Shown in pieces: positions 22,976 through 31,557 of a DNA stretch of 46,931 nt. The stretch comes from an uncultured Chloroflexus sp. (GTDB lineage: Bacteria > Chloroflexota > Chloroflexia > Chloroflexales > Chloroflexaceae): positions 1 to 46,931 of the forward strand of contig NZ_CALFBQ010000061.1 of the NCBI RefSeq assembly GCF_937951745.1, given 5' to 3'. Positions within the stretch are counted from its first letter, which is position 1. The number at the start of each line of letters is the position of its first letter. Position numbers and translations under genes: made by a program. The notes beneath the pieces were generated by a model that was given only the letters and a program-made list of their open reading frames with translations, searched no databases and was not told where the DNA came from.

Positions 22976-24148
22976 TTAGAACGAATCGCTTGTGATCGCC
23001 TGATCAACCAACTGGCCGAGCCGGCTCTGGCGCTGGGTGTGATGCTCACGCGCCCGATCTAGCACGCTCAGGTCGGCGGCAAAGGTGACGTAATGCGGCA
23101 ACTTGTAATGGGTGACGAAGCCGCTGGCTTCGATTCCATCGGTATGCAGCAAGACAAACTCCTCGTTGGCCGCCGGCCCCGACTCGCCAGCGAGACTGCC
23201 GGCACGGGCTTGGGTCAACACGCTATCGAGAATGGCCATGCTCATCACCTTCAGCTCGCTCTGGCCGAAGGCGAAGCCATAGCCAACGTTGAAGCGCGGC
23301 GGTTCGGCGTGATTCGTCACGCTATGCGCCTTCGAGGCGATTTCGGCCTCGGTCGCTTCAATCTCGCCAATAGTGATCGGTTCGCCGGTGAGCGGGTGCG
23401 CGACTTGCACCGGCAGGTAGCCATAGCGCAGTTCCACCAGTGTCGGGTGGGCATCGCCGTAGCCACGGGTACTGCTGTAGGCCAGACTCATGAGGCTGCC
23501 GGTATCGGCTTGGGTCATGGCTTGCAGACGGGCGCTGCGCGGGCAGGGGAAGGTGAGTGGTTCGCGGGTGATGTCAAACGGCTCTTCACGCACAGGTTCG
23601 GCAGGAACATTGACAATCATCTGCTCTTGCCGCATATACTCGGTCACCTTGGGGAAGCGGCCCCACGCGCCGGGTTGGGGGCTGCCGGCCTCAACCAGCG
23701 CTGTGTAGCGTTCGGCGGCGGCAATCACTGCCCGCACATCTTCGTGGGCTAGCGCCGGCTGCAACAAACGGATCAGGTAATCGGTGGCCGGCCCCAGCAT
23801 CTGGCCGCCGGGAATGTCTTTGAACGAAGCCGAAATCCGGCGCAAACAGAACATCTCGCGTCCCGATACCGGCAACGAAGCCATCGCCCGCGGCAAGGTG
23901 GTGCGGTAAGCGCGCAACAAAAACGCCGCTTCGATGCTATCGCCTTCGGCCTGCTTAACCGCCAGCGCTGCCAGCAACGGCGCGTAGAGCGCGCCCTCAT
24001 GCATAGCCCGGCTGACGGCGTGGCGCAGTTGGTCGCGGATCTGCGGCAATTGCAGCGGTGTGCTGCCGCCAAGCAAGCGCAAACACGCGACTAACTCTTC
24101 GGCGCGGGCAACGGCTTCACTGCCCCCGCGCACCGCAACGTATCCCAT
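22976..24148 (-). CDS. phnI: PhnI, C-P lyase core subunit / nucleosidase
   Basis: PhnI, with PhnG, H and L, exchanges the adenine of ATP for a phosphonate at ribose C1, and alone acts as a purine nucleosidase. The 390-residue protein shows the family blocks M-G-Y-V-A-V-R-G-G at the start, C-L-R-R-I-S-A-S-F-K-D-I-P-G-G-Q near 105, A-Y-S-S-T-R-G-Y-G-D-A-H-P-T near 225, and the C-terminal L-H-T-D-G-I-E-A-S-G-F-V-x-H-Y-K-L-P-H-Y near 335-355. The start at 24148 has a strong AAAGGAG. A 105-bp gap without a gene separates it from phnH. Confidence 0.97.
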   Translation of the reverse strand: MGYVAVRGGSEAVARAEELVACLRLLGGSTPLQLPQIRDQLRHAVSRAMHEGALYAPLLAALAVKQAEGDSIEAAFLLRAYRTTLPRAMASLPVSGREMFCLRRISASFKDIPGGQMLGPATDYLIRLLQPALAHEDVRAVIAAAERYTALVEAGSPQPGAWGRFPKVTEYMRQEQMIVNVPAEPVREEPFDITREPLTFPCPRSARLQAMTQADTGSLMSLAYSSTRGYGDAHPTLVELRYGYLPVQVAHPLTGEPITIGEIEATEAEIASKAHSVTNHAEPPRFNVGYGFAFGQSELKVMSMAILDSVLTQARAGSLAGESGPAANEEFVLLHTDGIEASGFVTHYKLPHYVTFAADLSVLDRAREHHTQRQSRLGQLVDQAITSDSF

Positions 24149-24253
24149 ACCAGCTCCTTTATCGCCTTAGCAGTTGTATGGCGGGTCGGACACCCTCACC
24201 CCTACTCCTTATCCTCGTCCGTCGCATTCTCTGCGGTAAAACTCCCTCATTCC

Positions 24254-24880
24254 TTAGATGACCTCAATCTGCGTCGTGCGCGGCAACCCCAAGCATCGCC
24301 CCTGCTGATCAATCAGAAAGAGATCGATCCCCAACGGAAACTGGCTTGGCCGGGCCGCAATAGCGGCTAGCTCGGTCGGGGCGACGCCGCGCAACCCGAC
24401 TGTAGCGGTGGTAGCAATCCCCGGCCCGCGTAGGCGCAGCGCCGCGCCATTGGGCACAATCTCTGGTAGGCTGAGAAAGACGGTGCAACTGCGTTCGGGT
24501 TCGAGTAGTGATCCAATGTTGAGGTCACCAAACAGCGTTGTCCCAGACGGATCATGCAAGAGGGCGAAATCGGTGGCAGAAGGATCTGCCGGGCGCGCGT
24601 TCGTGCGCAGGGCAAGCCAACGTGTTAGTGGATAATCAACCGGCAACCATTCCGCACCGACGGCATGGGCAAAGCTCACGGTCTGGTCGAGCAGGCTGAG
24701 CCATGCGGCAACAGCGACGGTGTTGGGCGGGGTGCCGTCCGGCAGCGGCGGCAGATCGGCGAAGGGCGGCGGCGGCAAGCGGCCAACCTTGCCGGGGCGG
24801 GCTAAGCAATCGAGCAGCACGCGGAAGGCGAGGCTGTTGAAGCGTTCGAGCGGTGTAGGCGGCGTGGCAACGATGGTCAT
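24254..24880 (-). CDS. phnH: PhnH, C-P lyase complex subunit (208 aa)
   Basis: PhnH is a structural subunit of the PhnGHIJ complex, related to PLP-dependent transferase folds but without their cofactor. Visible family motifs are F-R-V-L-L-D-C-L-A-R-P-G near residue 20, L-R-G-P-G-I near 150 and F-P-L-G-I-D-L-F-L-I near 182. Length is as expected. It is the second gene of the catalytic block, but a 433-bp stretch of repeat-like DNA lies between it and phnG, which is unusual because the two are normally adjacent or overlapping. Confidence 0.93.
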   Translation of the reverse strand: MTIVATPPTPLERFNSLAFRVLLDCLARPGKVGRLPPPPFADLPPLPDGTPPNTVAVAAWLSLLDQTVSFAHAVGAEWLPVDYPLTRWLALRTNARPADPSATDFALLHDPSGTTLFGDLNIGSLLEPERSCTVFLSLPEIVPNGAALRLRGPGIATTATVGLRGVAPTELAAIAARPSQFPLGIDLFLIDQQGRCLGLPRTTQIEVI

Positions 24881-25313
24881 AGGCGGGTCTCAGTAGGTTA
24901 TACATCATCTGAATTACGGGTTGAACCGGGGCCGGCCCTCACCCCCGACTTCTCATCCAACGGGGAGTGTTACTGCATGCCGCGCCAGCAATGCCATACT
25001 TACCTGCCTCACGACTCCCCCTCTCCCGCCGTCAGGTGGGAGGGGGCCGGGGGATGAGGGCCATGCGAAAGCCACAACGCGAATAAAGACGCAGAGTTGT
25101 TAACGCAAAGGCGCAACAGTACGCGAAGATCACAAAGAGTTAGATTTGAACATCATCCTCTACGCGCTCGACAGTAAACCCGATCTGGCCCCCACTCCCG
25201 GCCTCTCTCACAGAGGGAGGGACTAGGATGGAGCAAGCGACTTGTGCCTTTTATGTCTTTGCGTGGCTATTTGGCTCCCGTTCATCAGCGCGGCGCAATA
25301 GTAATTGCGTCGA
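24881..25313. other. 433-bp repeat-like insertion between phnG and phnH
   Basis: No gene was found on either strand. The stretch contains a C-rich/G-rich inverted repeat (CTCCCCCTCTCCC near 25015 against GGGAGGGGG near 25038). It also has a GACGCAGAGTTGTTAACGCA type segment near 25090 and another GGAGGGAC block near 25213. These resemble dispersed repeats elsewhere in the window (14162-14462, 32794-33117, 40705-41037). It looks like repeat insertion inside an otherwise compact operon. Confidence 0.6.
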
Positions 25314-25733
25314 TCAAAACGTCTCAAACTCAACCCGCGTCGCCGCGGCAGCGGCGAAACGGCGTTCGTAAGCGGTTCTCAGTGCCTGCTCCAGCTCGGC
25401 GATGCGCAGGCGTAAATCGGCATGCGGATCACCCGGCATGCGCAGCGCCGCGTCGAGCACGGCTAGCGCCGTGGCGTGATCGGGGTCACGCCCGATCACC
25501 ATGCCAAACCCAAACTGGCCAGCCAGCTCTAGTCGTGTCTCGGTGACGAGGATCTCACCCGCGTTGAAGACCGACTCGCCAACGCCCTCGATCATGCGCA
25601 ACTGCACCAGCACGCAGCGCGGGCCGCTAATGAACGTCACTGCATTGCGGTCATACCGCTCTAGCACCTGCTCGGCTAATGCGCAAACGAGGTGGGGTGG
25701 GCTGCAACTCAAAATATGCGAGGGGGTGAGCAT
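25314..25733 (-). CDS. phnG: PhnG, C-P lyase complex subunit (139 aa)
   Basis: PhnG is the smallest subunit of the PhnGHIJ complex, needed with PhnH, I and L for formation of the ribose-1-phosphonate triphosphate. The diagnostic block E-I-L-V-T-E-T-R-L-E-L-A-G-Q-F-G-F-G-M-V near residues 60-79, followed by D-P-D-H-A-T-A-L-A-V-L-D-A-A, is well conserved. The ATG at 25733 has AAGGAG 6 nt upstream. It begins 40 nt after the second phnE, so transport and catalytic genes appear to form one transcript. Confidence 0.93.
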   Translation of the reverse strand: MLTPSHILSCSPPHLVCALAEQVLERYDRNAVTFISGPRCVLVQLRMIEGVGESVFNAGEILVTETRLELAGQFGFGMVIGRDPDHATALAVLDAALRMPGDPHADLRLRIAELEQALRTAYERRFAAAAATRVEFETF

Positions 25734-25773
25734 GGAAATCTCCTTCCGCGGCTGCTGCGCGGGTTTGCAAACG

Positions 25774-26604
25774 TTACGCCTGCCGCTTCACGCCAACTGT
25801 CTCTTTCAACCGGGTTGCGCCCCATTCTAACAGAATGGCGAAAATAAGCACTGCATACGTAAAGATACCCAACTCGCGCAGATCGAGGTAGAAGGCGCTA
25901 GCCATAAACATATCGAACCCGATCCCGCCAGCGCCGGCAGTCGCACCCATCGCAATCGCCACCGAAAAGTTAATCTCAAACCGCACGAACGTCCACGAAA
26001 GCAGGGCCGATGCCGACGAAGGCACGACCGCTTGAAAAATCGTCTGCCACCAATTGGCTCCACTCGCGCGCAACGCCTCTAGCACCCCCTCATCTAGCTC
26101 CTCGAAGGTCTCGGCGTAGGCCTTCACCAAATAGCTGATCGAGTGAAACGTCATCCCGACTACGGCAGCTATACTGCCCAGACCGGCTGTGACTGCAAAA
26201 AACAGTACCCAGAGCACGGTCGGCACCGCGCGGATGAAGGCCATCACTGCCTTAACCGCATCGGTGACCCGGCGCGGAGCCAGATTTTGGGCGGCGAACA
26301 GTGCTACAAAGAAGGCTATGATTGCGCCTAGAACAGTGGTGATCAGCCCCAACGCGACGGTGATCATCAATTCGCGGAACAGCTCCAACCAGCTCAAATT
26401 TTTCAACCGTGCCTCGAACAGCACGATCCGAAAATTATTGAGCATGTCGCCAAAGGCAGTAAAGATGTTGATATTGCGCGTATCGAGGGTCGCCAAGCCG
26501 TAGATGGTCAGCAACACCAACACGATGAGCGTTACGTGCAGCACAATGTTAGCGCGGGTACGCGGTCGCACGCGAATGCGACCAGAGGTCAAGGTCGTCT
26601 CCAT
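25774..26604 (-). CDS. phnE: PhnE, phosphonate ABC transporter permease (second copy)
   Basis: This is a membrane permease of the phosphonate importer (BPD transporter family, 276 aa). After a basic N-terminus, hydrophobic segments lie at about 22-42, 72-105, 125-150, 195-230 and 240-262. The cytosolic EAA-type coupling loop reads E-A-L-R-A-S-G-A-N-W-W near residue 175. Its start codon overlaps the stop of the first phnE (TGATG), so the two permeases are translated together and probably form a heterodimer. Tandem phnE genes are common in phosphonate operons. Confidence 0.92.
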   Translation of the reverse strand: METTLTSGRIRVRPRTRANIVLHVTLIVLVLLTIYGLATLDTRNINIFTAFGDMLNNFRIVLFEARLKNLSWLELFRELMITVALGLITTVLGAIIAFFVALFAAQNLAPRRVTDAVKAVMAFIRAVPTVLWVLFFAVTAGLGSIAAVVGMTFHSISYLVKAYAETFEELDEGVLEALRASGANWWQTIFQAVVPSSASALLSWTFVRFEINFSVAIAMGATAGAGGIGFDMFMASAFYLDLRELGIFTYAVLIFAILLEWGATRLKETVGVKRQA

Positions 26605-27392
26605 CAGAGGATCGTCCTTCGGATATAGTTCGATACCGCTTCAATCAGCAACACAGCCACCACGGTTGCTAGCACGACGAGACTAGCCGAGCCGTAACTA
26701 AAACTCTTGAAGTAGAGATCGAAGAGAAAACCAATACCGGTGCCAGTAAGGATACCGACTAGGGTGGCACTGCGGATGTTCGTTTCGATCATGTACAGCA
26801 CCCAACTGATCAACTGCGGCAAACAAGCTGGAATGACGCTCTGGCTAATGATTGCCGCATAGCTAGCCCCGGTAGCGCGTAACGCTTCGACCGGTTCAAT
26901 GCCCACTTCATCAATCGTCTCGATCATCACGCGGGTGATAAAGCCGAAGGTGACAAAAGAGAGGGCAAAAAAGCCGGTAAAGCCGCTTTGGCCGAACGAA
27001 AAGAGCAAGATCAGCGCCCATACCGACACATCAATATTGCGGAAAATGCTGGCAATGGCGCGGGCCGGCAAGCTAAACCACGGATGCGGGCGGGTGGTAT
27101 TGGCGCCGAGCAGAGCTAGCCCTAAGCCAAAGATTGAGGCAATGGTTGAGGAAGCCACCGCAACCAACACTGTCTCTTGCAACTTCTCTAAAATGCGCGG
27201 CAAGCGCGACCAAGCGCGTTCGTCGGGCACGAAATTGGTAATTGCCCATACAAAAGCACGTGGAATCACGCCTAAGCCTTGCACGAGATCAAATTGGGTC
27301 AGTACCATACTGCCGTAGGTAATAGCGGCAATCACAGCCAAGAAGAAGATTGATTGCAGACGACGGCGGCGCAGAAAGGCGTTAGGCTGCAT
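26604..27392 (-). CDS. phnE: PhnE, phosphonate ABC transporter permease (first copy)
   Basis: This is the first of two permease genes (262 aa). Hydrophobic segments lie at about 15-32, 70-95, 115-150, 175-200 and 215-250. The coupling loop is E-A-L-R-A-T-G-A-S-Y near residue 160, closely matching that of its neighbour. It starts 11 nt inside the end of phnC, as expected for a tightly coupled transporter operon. The two permeases are clearly different in sequence, so they are paralogues rather than a recent duplication. Confidence 0.92.
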   Translation of the reverse strand: MQPNAFLRRRRLQSIFFLAVIAAITYGSMVLTQFDLVQGLGVIPRAFVWAITNFVPDERAWSRLPRILEKLQETVLVAVASSTIASIFGLGLALLGANTTRPHPWFSLPARAIASIFRNIDVSVWALILLFSFGQSGFTGFFALSFVTFGFITRVMIETIDEVGIEPVEALRATGASYAAIISQSVIPACLPQLISWVLYMIETNIRSATLVGILTGTGIGFLFDLYFKSFSYGSASLVVLATVVAVLLIEAVSNYIRRTIL

Positions 27393-28167
27393 ACCGTTCC
27401 TTCAGATCAAGGATCAACTCGCCAGCTTCTGAACCGTAGATGTGGTAGATCTGATCGCTACTGAGATTGTGTGGTGCGCCATCGTACACAATGCGGCCTC
27501 GATTCATGCCGATGATCCGTTTGGCATAGTGCAACGCGACATCGACTTGATGTAAGTTGACCAGCACCGTAATCCCAGTAGAGCGGTTAATCTCTTGCAA
27601 GGTATCCATGATCACCTTCGCCGAACTAGGGTCAAGCGAAGCGATCGGCTCATCGCAGAGCAGCATTTTCGGTTGCTGCACTAACGCGCGAGCAATGCCA
27701 ACCCGCTGCTTCTGACCGCCGCTAAGCTGGTCGCAACGTTTATACATCTGCTCGCTCAAACCGAGTGTTTCGAGAATGCGCACTGCCTCACGCTTCTCTT
27801 CCTCGCTGTACAGTCCGAGGATGCCTTGCAGCGTATTCTTGTAGCCGAGTCGTCCGTGCAACACATTCTCGAGCACGCTGAGGCGATTAACAAGGTTATA
27901 GTGTTGAAAGATCATCCCAATCTGGATGCGATGGCGGCGGAGGGCCGAACCGCGCAGTGTTGGTACACTAACGCCGGCGAACCGAATATCACCAGCGGTA
28001 ATATCGATCAGCCGGTTGATACACCGTAGTAATGTCGATTTCCCTGCCCCCGAAGGGCCAATAATCGCGACAAATTCGCCGGGTTGGACTGAGAAAGTGA
28101 CCGAATCGAGCGCTAATGTCTCTGGCCCATAACGCTTAGTGACGGCATCGACTTCAAGCAAGCTCAT
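27382..28167 (-). CDS. phnC: PhnC, phosphonate importer ATPase (261 aa)
   Basis: PhnC is the ATP-hydrolysing subunit that powers phosphonate uptake with PhnD and the PhnE pair. Walker A is G-P-S-G-A-G-K-S-T near residue 36, the Q-loop lies at I-F-Q-H-Y-N near 86, the signature L-S-G-G-Q-K-Q-R near 147 and Walker B L-L-C-D-E-P-I near 170. An AGGGG site precedes ATG 28167. It is separated from phnD by 93 bp with a strong hairpin. Confidence 0.94.
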   Translation of the reverse strand: MSLLEVDAVTKRYGPETLALDSVTFSVQPGEFVAIIGPSGAGKSTLLRCINRLIDITAGDIRFAGVSVPTLRGSALRRHRIQIGMIFQHYNLVNRLSVLENVLHGRLGYKNTLQGILGLYSEEEKREAVRILETLGLSEQMYKRCDQLSGGQKQRVGIARALVQQPKMLLCDEPIASLDPSSAKVIMDTLQEINRSTGITVLVNLHQVDVALHYAKRIIGMNRGRIVYDGAPHNLSSDQIYHIYGSEAGELILDLKERYAA

Positions 28168-28198
28168 AGAACCCCTTTTCGTGCGTATTGAGTATAAC

Positions 28199-28230
28199 GT
28201 TGGAGCTGAAACATGTCGTTCAGCTCCAAC
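28199..28230 (-). promoter_or_regulatory. Intercistronic hairpin between phnD and phnC
   Basis: GTTGGAGCTGAA (28199-28210) pairs perfectly with TTCAGCTCCAAC (28219-28230) over an 8-nt loop. There is no T-run. Hairpins after the binding-protein gene of ABC operons often protect the upstream mRNA from 3' decay, so that much more binding protein is made than transporter. This role is inferred here. Confidence 0.6.
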
Positions 28231-28260
28231 ATCATTGTTGCGTATAGTGACGAATGCTGT

Positions 28261-29316
28261 TTAGCGCATCTCTCGAATTGGGTTGAAGAAGGAGTCATCA
28301 ACGACCAAGAAGCGCTCGTCCTTCGTCTTGCGCAAGAGCGGGCGGAAGCCGGCATCAATCTCGGCCTTCGTAGCAAAGATGCGGGGGTTATTGGTCACCT
28401 CATCTGAGGTCAGCTTGTCTTGCAGACGCTTAATCTCATCGGCGGTTAGCAGGCTGCTATTGGCCACAAAGGGCGCACTGATTACCGGCACTGAAGCGAT
28501 AATAACAAACTCAGCGCCGGGAAACTTATCAAACGGCTCACTAGCATTATTGAGCACGCGATACACGGCGCCGGGTTGATTCTCTACGCCCGATACCAGC
28601 TCGACGTAGTTCTGAACACAAACGTCACAGAACGAAGCTACTTCGACGGCGCCAGACAGCAAGGCAACTGCCGCACCCTGATGCGAACCGCCGAACTGCA
28701 CGTCGCTGAAGAACTTATTCTGCCCACCTTCGATGAGATCGTCGGGGGTCAAATTTTTCCACTTTTCCTTCTGACTGAAGTATTTGACAATCGTCGCCGC
28801 TGGTACGCGGAAGCCGGAGGCTGAGCTGCTCGAGACGAAGGCAAAGCGCTTGCCCTGAATATTGTCGATTTTGTAGACGCCATTCTCTTGATAGTTACCC
28901 TCTTGACCACGAGCAACTGCTAGCCAGCTATAGTAGACCGCAGTTTCGAGCCGGCCATCAGTACCGCTAGGAATGACCAATGGGATAACTTTTGGATTCT
29001 TGTCGTGCGCCTGAACGTAGGCTTCAGCGCCGAAAAAGCCGAGGTGAGCCGTGTTATTTGCGATGGCTTCAACTGCAATCAAGTAATCGGTTGTAGTGCG
29101 ATGTTCGACGGGGCGACCAAGTGTTTCGCTGATGACTGCACCGATTGCCTCACGTGCATCTTTTAATTCAGCGCCCGATTCATTTGGTAACCATACAATG
29201 GTGACTGGTGTGTTTGTATTCGAGGTAGTGTTTCCACCCGTGTTTCCACTAGCACCACAAGCCACTAAAACCAATGCCGCAATCGTCGTGATGAACAAAA
29301 GCTTGAGCGACCGCAT
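28261..29316 (-). CDS. phnD: PhnD, phosphonate-binding lipoprotein (351 aa)
   Basis: PhnD is the extracellular binding protein that delivers phosphonates (or phosphate/phosphite analogues) to the importer. The start is placed at the second ATG (29316), because AGGAGG abuts the first ATG at 29325 and is 9 nt from the second. Residues 1-20 form a lipoprotein signal with L-V-A-C at 17-20. Family motifs are T-T-D-Y-L-I-A-V-E-A near 80, H-L-G-F-F-G-A near 95, and S-S-S-S-A-S-G-F-R-V-P near 165, the Ser/Thr loop that grips the phosphonate oxygens. It is the first gene of the eleven-gene operon. Confidence 0.94.
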   Translation of the reverse strand: MRSLKLLFITTIAALVLVACGASGNTGGNTTSNTNTPVTIVWLPNESGAELKDAREAIGAVISETLGRPVEHRTTTDYLIAVEAIANNTAHLGFFGAEAYVQAHDKNPKVIPLVIPSGTDGRLETAVYYSWLAVARGQEGNYQENGVYKIDNIQGKRFAFVSSSSASGFRVPAATIVKYFSQKEKWKNLTPDDLIEGGQNKFFSDVQFGGSHQGAAVALLSGAVEVASFCDVCVQNYVELVSGVENQPGAVYRVLNNASEPFDKFPGAEFVIIASVPVISAPFVANSSLLTADEIKRLQDKLTSDEVTNNPRIFATKAEIDAGFRPLLRKTKDERFLVVDDSFFNPIREMR

Positions 29317-29398
29317 ACAAAACATCCTCCTATGTAGGGAGAACTAGCGATGCTGTTGCATCGTTGTAGGCAGTCTAAACGGCTAGGGTTATGAAAGT

Positions 29399-29404
29399 AT
29401 TATA
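29399..29404 (-). promoter_or_regulatory. Candidate -10 box of the phn operon
   Basis: On the minus strand a perfect TATAAT lies 83 nt before the phnD start. A TTAGCC 15 nt further upstream is a poor -35, so an activator (PhoB-like) may be needed. CTTTCATAAC just downstream resembles half of a Pho box, but the second half is not convincing. Confidence 0.45.
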
Positions 29405-29516
29405 AACAGATTATTTCTTGGCTAAGGTTGTATCAAAGCGGTACAGCAGTTGGGCAAGCGGATGCGTGAACGGGAAGCTAGTAGACCCATTAATCGCAAT
29501 TGAGCAGTAACACGTC

Positions 29517-29549
29517 TCACCCCTGCTCCAGCCAGTGGAGCAGGGGTGA
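29517..29549 (-). terminator. Strong hairpin between the acuI-like gene and the phn operon
   Basis: TCACCCCTGCTCC (29517-29529) and GGAGCAGGGGTGA (29537-29549) form a perfect 13-bp stem with a 7-nt loop. It lies 73 nt past the stop of the acuI-like gene and upstream of phnD, so it probably insulates the two units. No T-run follows, so the terminator call is moderate. Confidence 0.5.
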
Positions 29550-29621
29550 AGGATAGCAGAGTGGCAAACCTATCCTTCGTTTGCCCTCGTCTGAGGCAGG
29601 TGCAAGCGCACCGCGCGCGCT

Positions 29622-30614
29622 TCATCGATTGACATCTACCACCACTCGCCCGCGGGTCTGGGCATTAGTGATCTGTTCAGCATAAGCCGGCAGCTCGGCA
29701 AATGGAATGACGGTGGTCATTCGATCGAGCAGTTCCGGCGACAGATCGCGGGCCATACGCTCCCATGCGGCGAGACGTTCCTCGCGTGGCACCATCACCG
29801 ACTCGATACCGATCATCGTGACGCCGCGCAGAATGAAGGGATAGACAGAGGTAGTAAATTCGGCACCACCGGCATTGCCGCAAATTGCAACCGCACTGCG
29901 CATCGCCATCGAACGTAACACACCAGACAACACTGCGCCGCCAACCGTATCAACTGCGCCGCCCCAGCGTTCGCTTTCGAGCGGACGACCGGGCGCACTG
30001 AGGGTATTGCGGTCAAGGATGCCGCTCGCGCCAAGTTCGCGCAAGTACGATTCTTCGTGGGGTCTGCCGGTGGCGGCGATCACCGTGTGCCCAGCTTTGG
30101 CCAGCAACGCCACTGCTACGCTCCCTACACCGCCGGCTGCACCAGTGACGAGTACTTCACGACCGGCGACAAAGCCGTGCCGTTCGAGGGCCAGTACGCA
30201 CAGCATAGCGGTAAATCCAGCAGTGCCCAGCGTCATGGCATGCAGCAAGCTCATACCGGTGGGCAGCGGCACCAGCCATTCACCCTTCACCCGCGTATAT
30301 TGGCTATAACCACCCCAATGCCGCTCACCGACCCCCCAGCCGGTCAATACCACTTGGTCGCCGGGTTGGTAGCGCGGATCGGCTGATTCCACAACGGTGC
30401 CGGCAAAATCAATCCCCGGCGCTAATGGGCTGCTGCGCAAGATTTTACCTTTGCCGGTGATAGCCAAGCCATCTTTGTAGTTGAGGGTTGAATAGGCTAC
30501 TCTGACTAATACCTCACCGGGCGGGAGTGCGCTCAACGGCAATTCACGAAACTCGACCCGCCGGCCATCGGCCCCTTCTTCTACCACCAGCGCAGTAAAA
30601 CGTTCGTCGCTCAT
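29622..30614 (-). CDS. acuI: AcuI/YhdH-type acrylyl-CoA reductase-like oxidoreductase
   Basis: This is a zinc-independent MDR-family NADPH reductase of 330 residues, closest in character to AcuI/YhdH. Motifs: L-N-Y-K-D-G-L-A-I-T-G-K-G near 44, P-G-I-D-F-A-G-T-V near 66, the nucleotide-binding loop G-A-A-G-G-V-G-S-V-A near 157 and A-A-T-G-R near 180. AcuI reduces acryloyl-CoA to propionyl-CoA. In Chloroflexus-type autotrophs that step also exists inside propionyl-CoA synthase, so this protein may be a detoxifying or accessory reductase. The symbol is a family guess. It is transcribed in the same direction as the phn operon but separated by a strong hairpin. Confidence 0.75.
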   Translation of the reverse strand: MSDERFTALVVEEGADGRRVEFRELPLSALPPGEVLVRVAYSTLNYKDGLAITGKGKILRSSPLAPGIDFAGTVVESADPRYQPGDQVVLTGWGVGERHWGGYSQYTRVKGEWLVPLPTGMSLLHAMTLGTAGFTAMLCVLALERHGFVAGREVLVTGAAGGVGSVAVALLAKAGHTVIAATGRPHEESYLRELGASGILDRNTLSAPGRPLESERWGGAVDTVGGAVLSGVLRSMAMRSAVAICGNAGGAEFTTSVYPFILRGVTMIGIESVMVPREERLAAWERMARDLSPELLDRMTTVIPFAELPAYAEQITNAQTRGRVVVDVNR

Positions 30615-30660
30615 CGTGTGCCCCCTTGCTTTGGTAGTACGTGCTTGCTGTAGTGTCGAT

Positions 30661-30666
30661 TATAAT
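30661..30666 (+). promoter_or_regulatory. Candidate -10 box of the VOC-protein gene
   Basis: A perfect TATAAT lies 54 nt before ATG 30720 in the 105-bp gap between divergent genes. No consensus -35 is present at 16-18 nt. Confidence 0.35.
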
Positions 30667-30719
30667 GAAGCAAGATACCTTTGCAACAATGGGCCGCTGC
30701 CGATCGCTACGGAGTTGCT

Positions 30720-31463
30720 ATGATCCATTCCCTCGATCACGTGGTTATTTTGGTAGAGCAGTTGCCGTCGGCTGTGGCGGCATATACTGCGGCCGGTTTT
30801 GTGGTTGCTCCCGGCGGCGAACATGCCGATGGCGCGACCCACAATGCGCTGATCAGCTTCCCCGATGGCACCTATCTCGAACTGCTCGCCTTTCGCCGCC
30901 CTGCCCCCGAACATCGCTGGTGGCGGCATGTGGCAGCCGGGCCGGGGTTGATCGATTTTGCTCTCTTGACAAATAACACCACGATTGCGGTGGCTGCTGC
31001 TGCTGATCGCGGCCTGATGATGAACGGCCCGGTTCCCGGCGGGCGCATCCGGCCCGATGGTATCAGCCTCGCGTGGGAGACGGCGTGGCCGCCTAGTCCT
31101 GATTTACCGTTTCTCTGTGGTGATGTCACCGATCGGGCGTATCGTGTGCCTGATGCCGATTTTTGGGGCCACAGCAACGGTGCGCGTGGGATTGCCGAGG
31201 TGGTTGTCGCGGTGACCGATTTGGTTGCTAGCGCCGGTCGTTACGCTGCGTTGCTCGGTATGAACCCCCAAGCTGCTCCTGCGGAAGTGCGAATTCCGCT
31301 TGGTGAGAGTGAGATCGTGTTGCGTGGGCCCGATTCGGGTGATCCGCACGTGATCGATCGTCTCACCCGGCGCGGCGAAGGGATTTGTGCCATCACCTTG
31401 CGAGGATTACACTTTCCCGACCTTGCTGCGTCGTTGGGGGCGACGATTATGGCTGCACGGTAG
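30720..31463 (+). CDS. Glyoxalase-like VOC-fold protein (247 aa)
   Basis: The ATG at 30720 with GGAG 6 nt upstream gives the normal family start M-I-H-S-L-D-H-V-V-I-L-V; an upstream in-frame start at 30681 is rejected. The first half is a glyoxalase-like (PF13468-type) domain with G-G-E-H-A-D-G-A-T-H-N-A near 32 and F-P-D-G-T-Y-L-E-L-L near 49. The second half repeats the fold from about residue 160. The His and Glu positions fit metal binding, but the substrate is unknown. Divergent from the AcuI-like gene. Confidence 0.75.
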   Translation: MIHSLDHVVILVEQLPSAVAAYTAAGFVVAPGGEHADGATHNALISFPDGTYLELLAFRRPAPEHRWWRHVAAGPGLIDFALLTNNTTIAVAAAADRGLMMNGPVPGGRIRPDGISLAWETAWPPSPDLPFLCGDVTDRAYRVPDADFWGHSNGARGIAEVVVAVTDLVASAGRYAALLGMNPQAAPAEVRIPLGESEIVLRGPDSGDPHVIDRLTRRGEGICAITLRGLHFPDLAASLGATIMAAR

Positions 31464-31474
31464 ATCGTAGCGAC

Positions 31475-31530
31475 GCACGGCCATGCGTTATAGCGCTTCA
31501 TGGTCGTGTGGCTGCACAGCCGTGCGGTTT
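31475..31530 (+). terminator. Hairpin pair ending the VOC gene
   Basis: GCACGGCCATG (31475-31485) pairs with CATGGTCGTGT (31499-31509) with two wobbles. A second small stem GGCTG/CAGCC (31510-31521) is followed by GTGCGGTTTT. It is placed 11 nt past the stop codon. It has the look of a weak terminator and is also related to the GCACGGCTGTGC hairpin at 49-76. Confidence 0.4.
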
Positions 31531-31557
31531 TACATTGTAGTGTACGGATAGCATGGC

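Noticed and set aside
29370-29400. Possible Pho box before phnD
   Set aside because: Only one half (CTTTCATAAC) resembles the E. coli consensus and the direct-repeat partner is not convincing.
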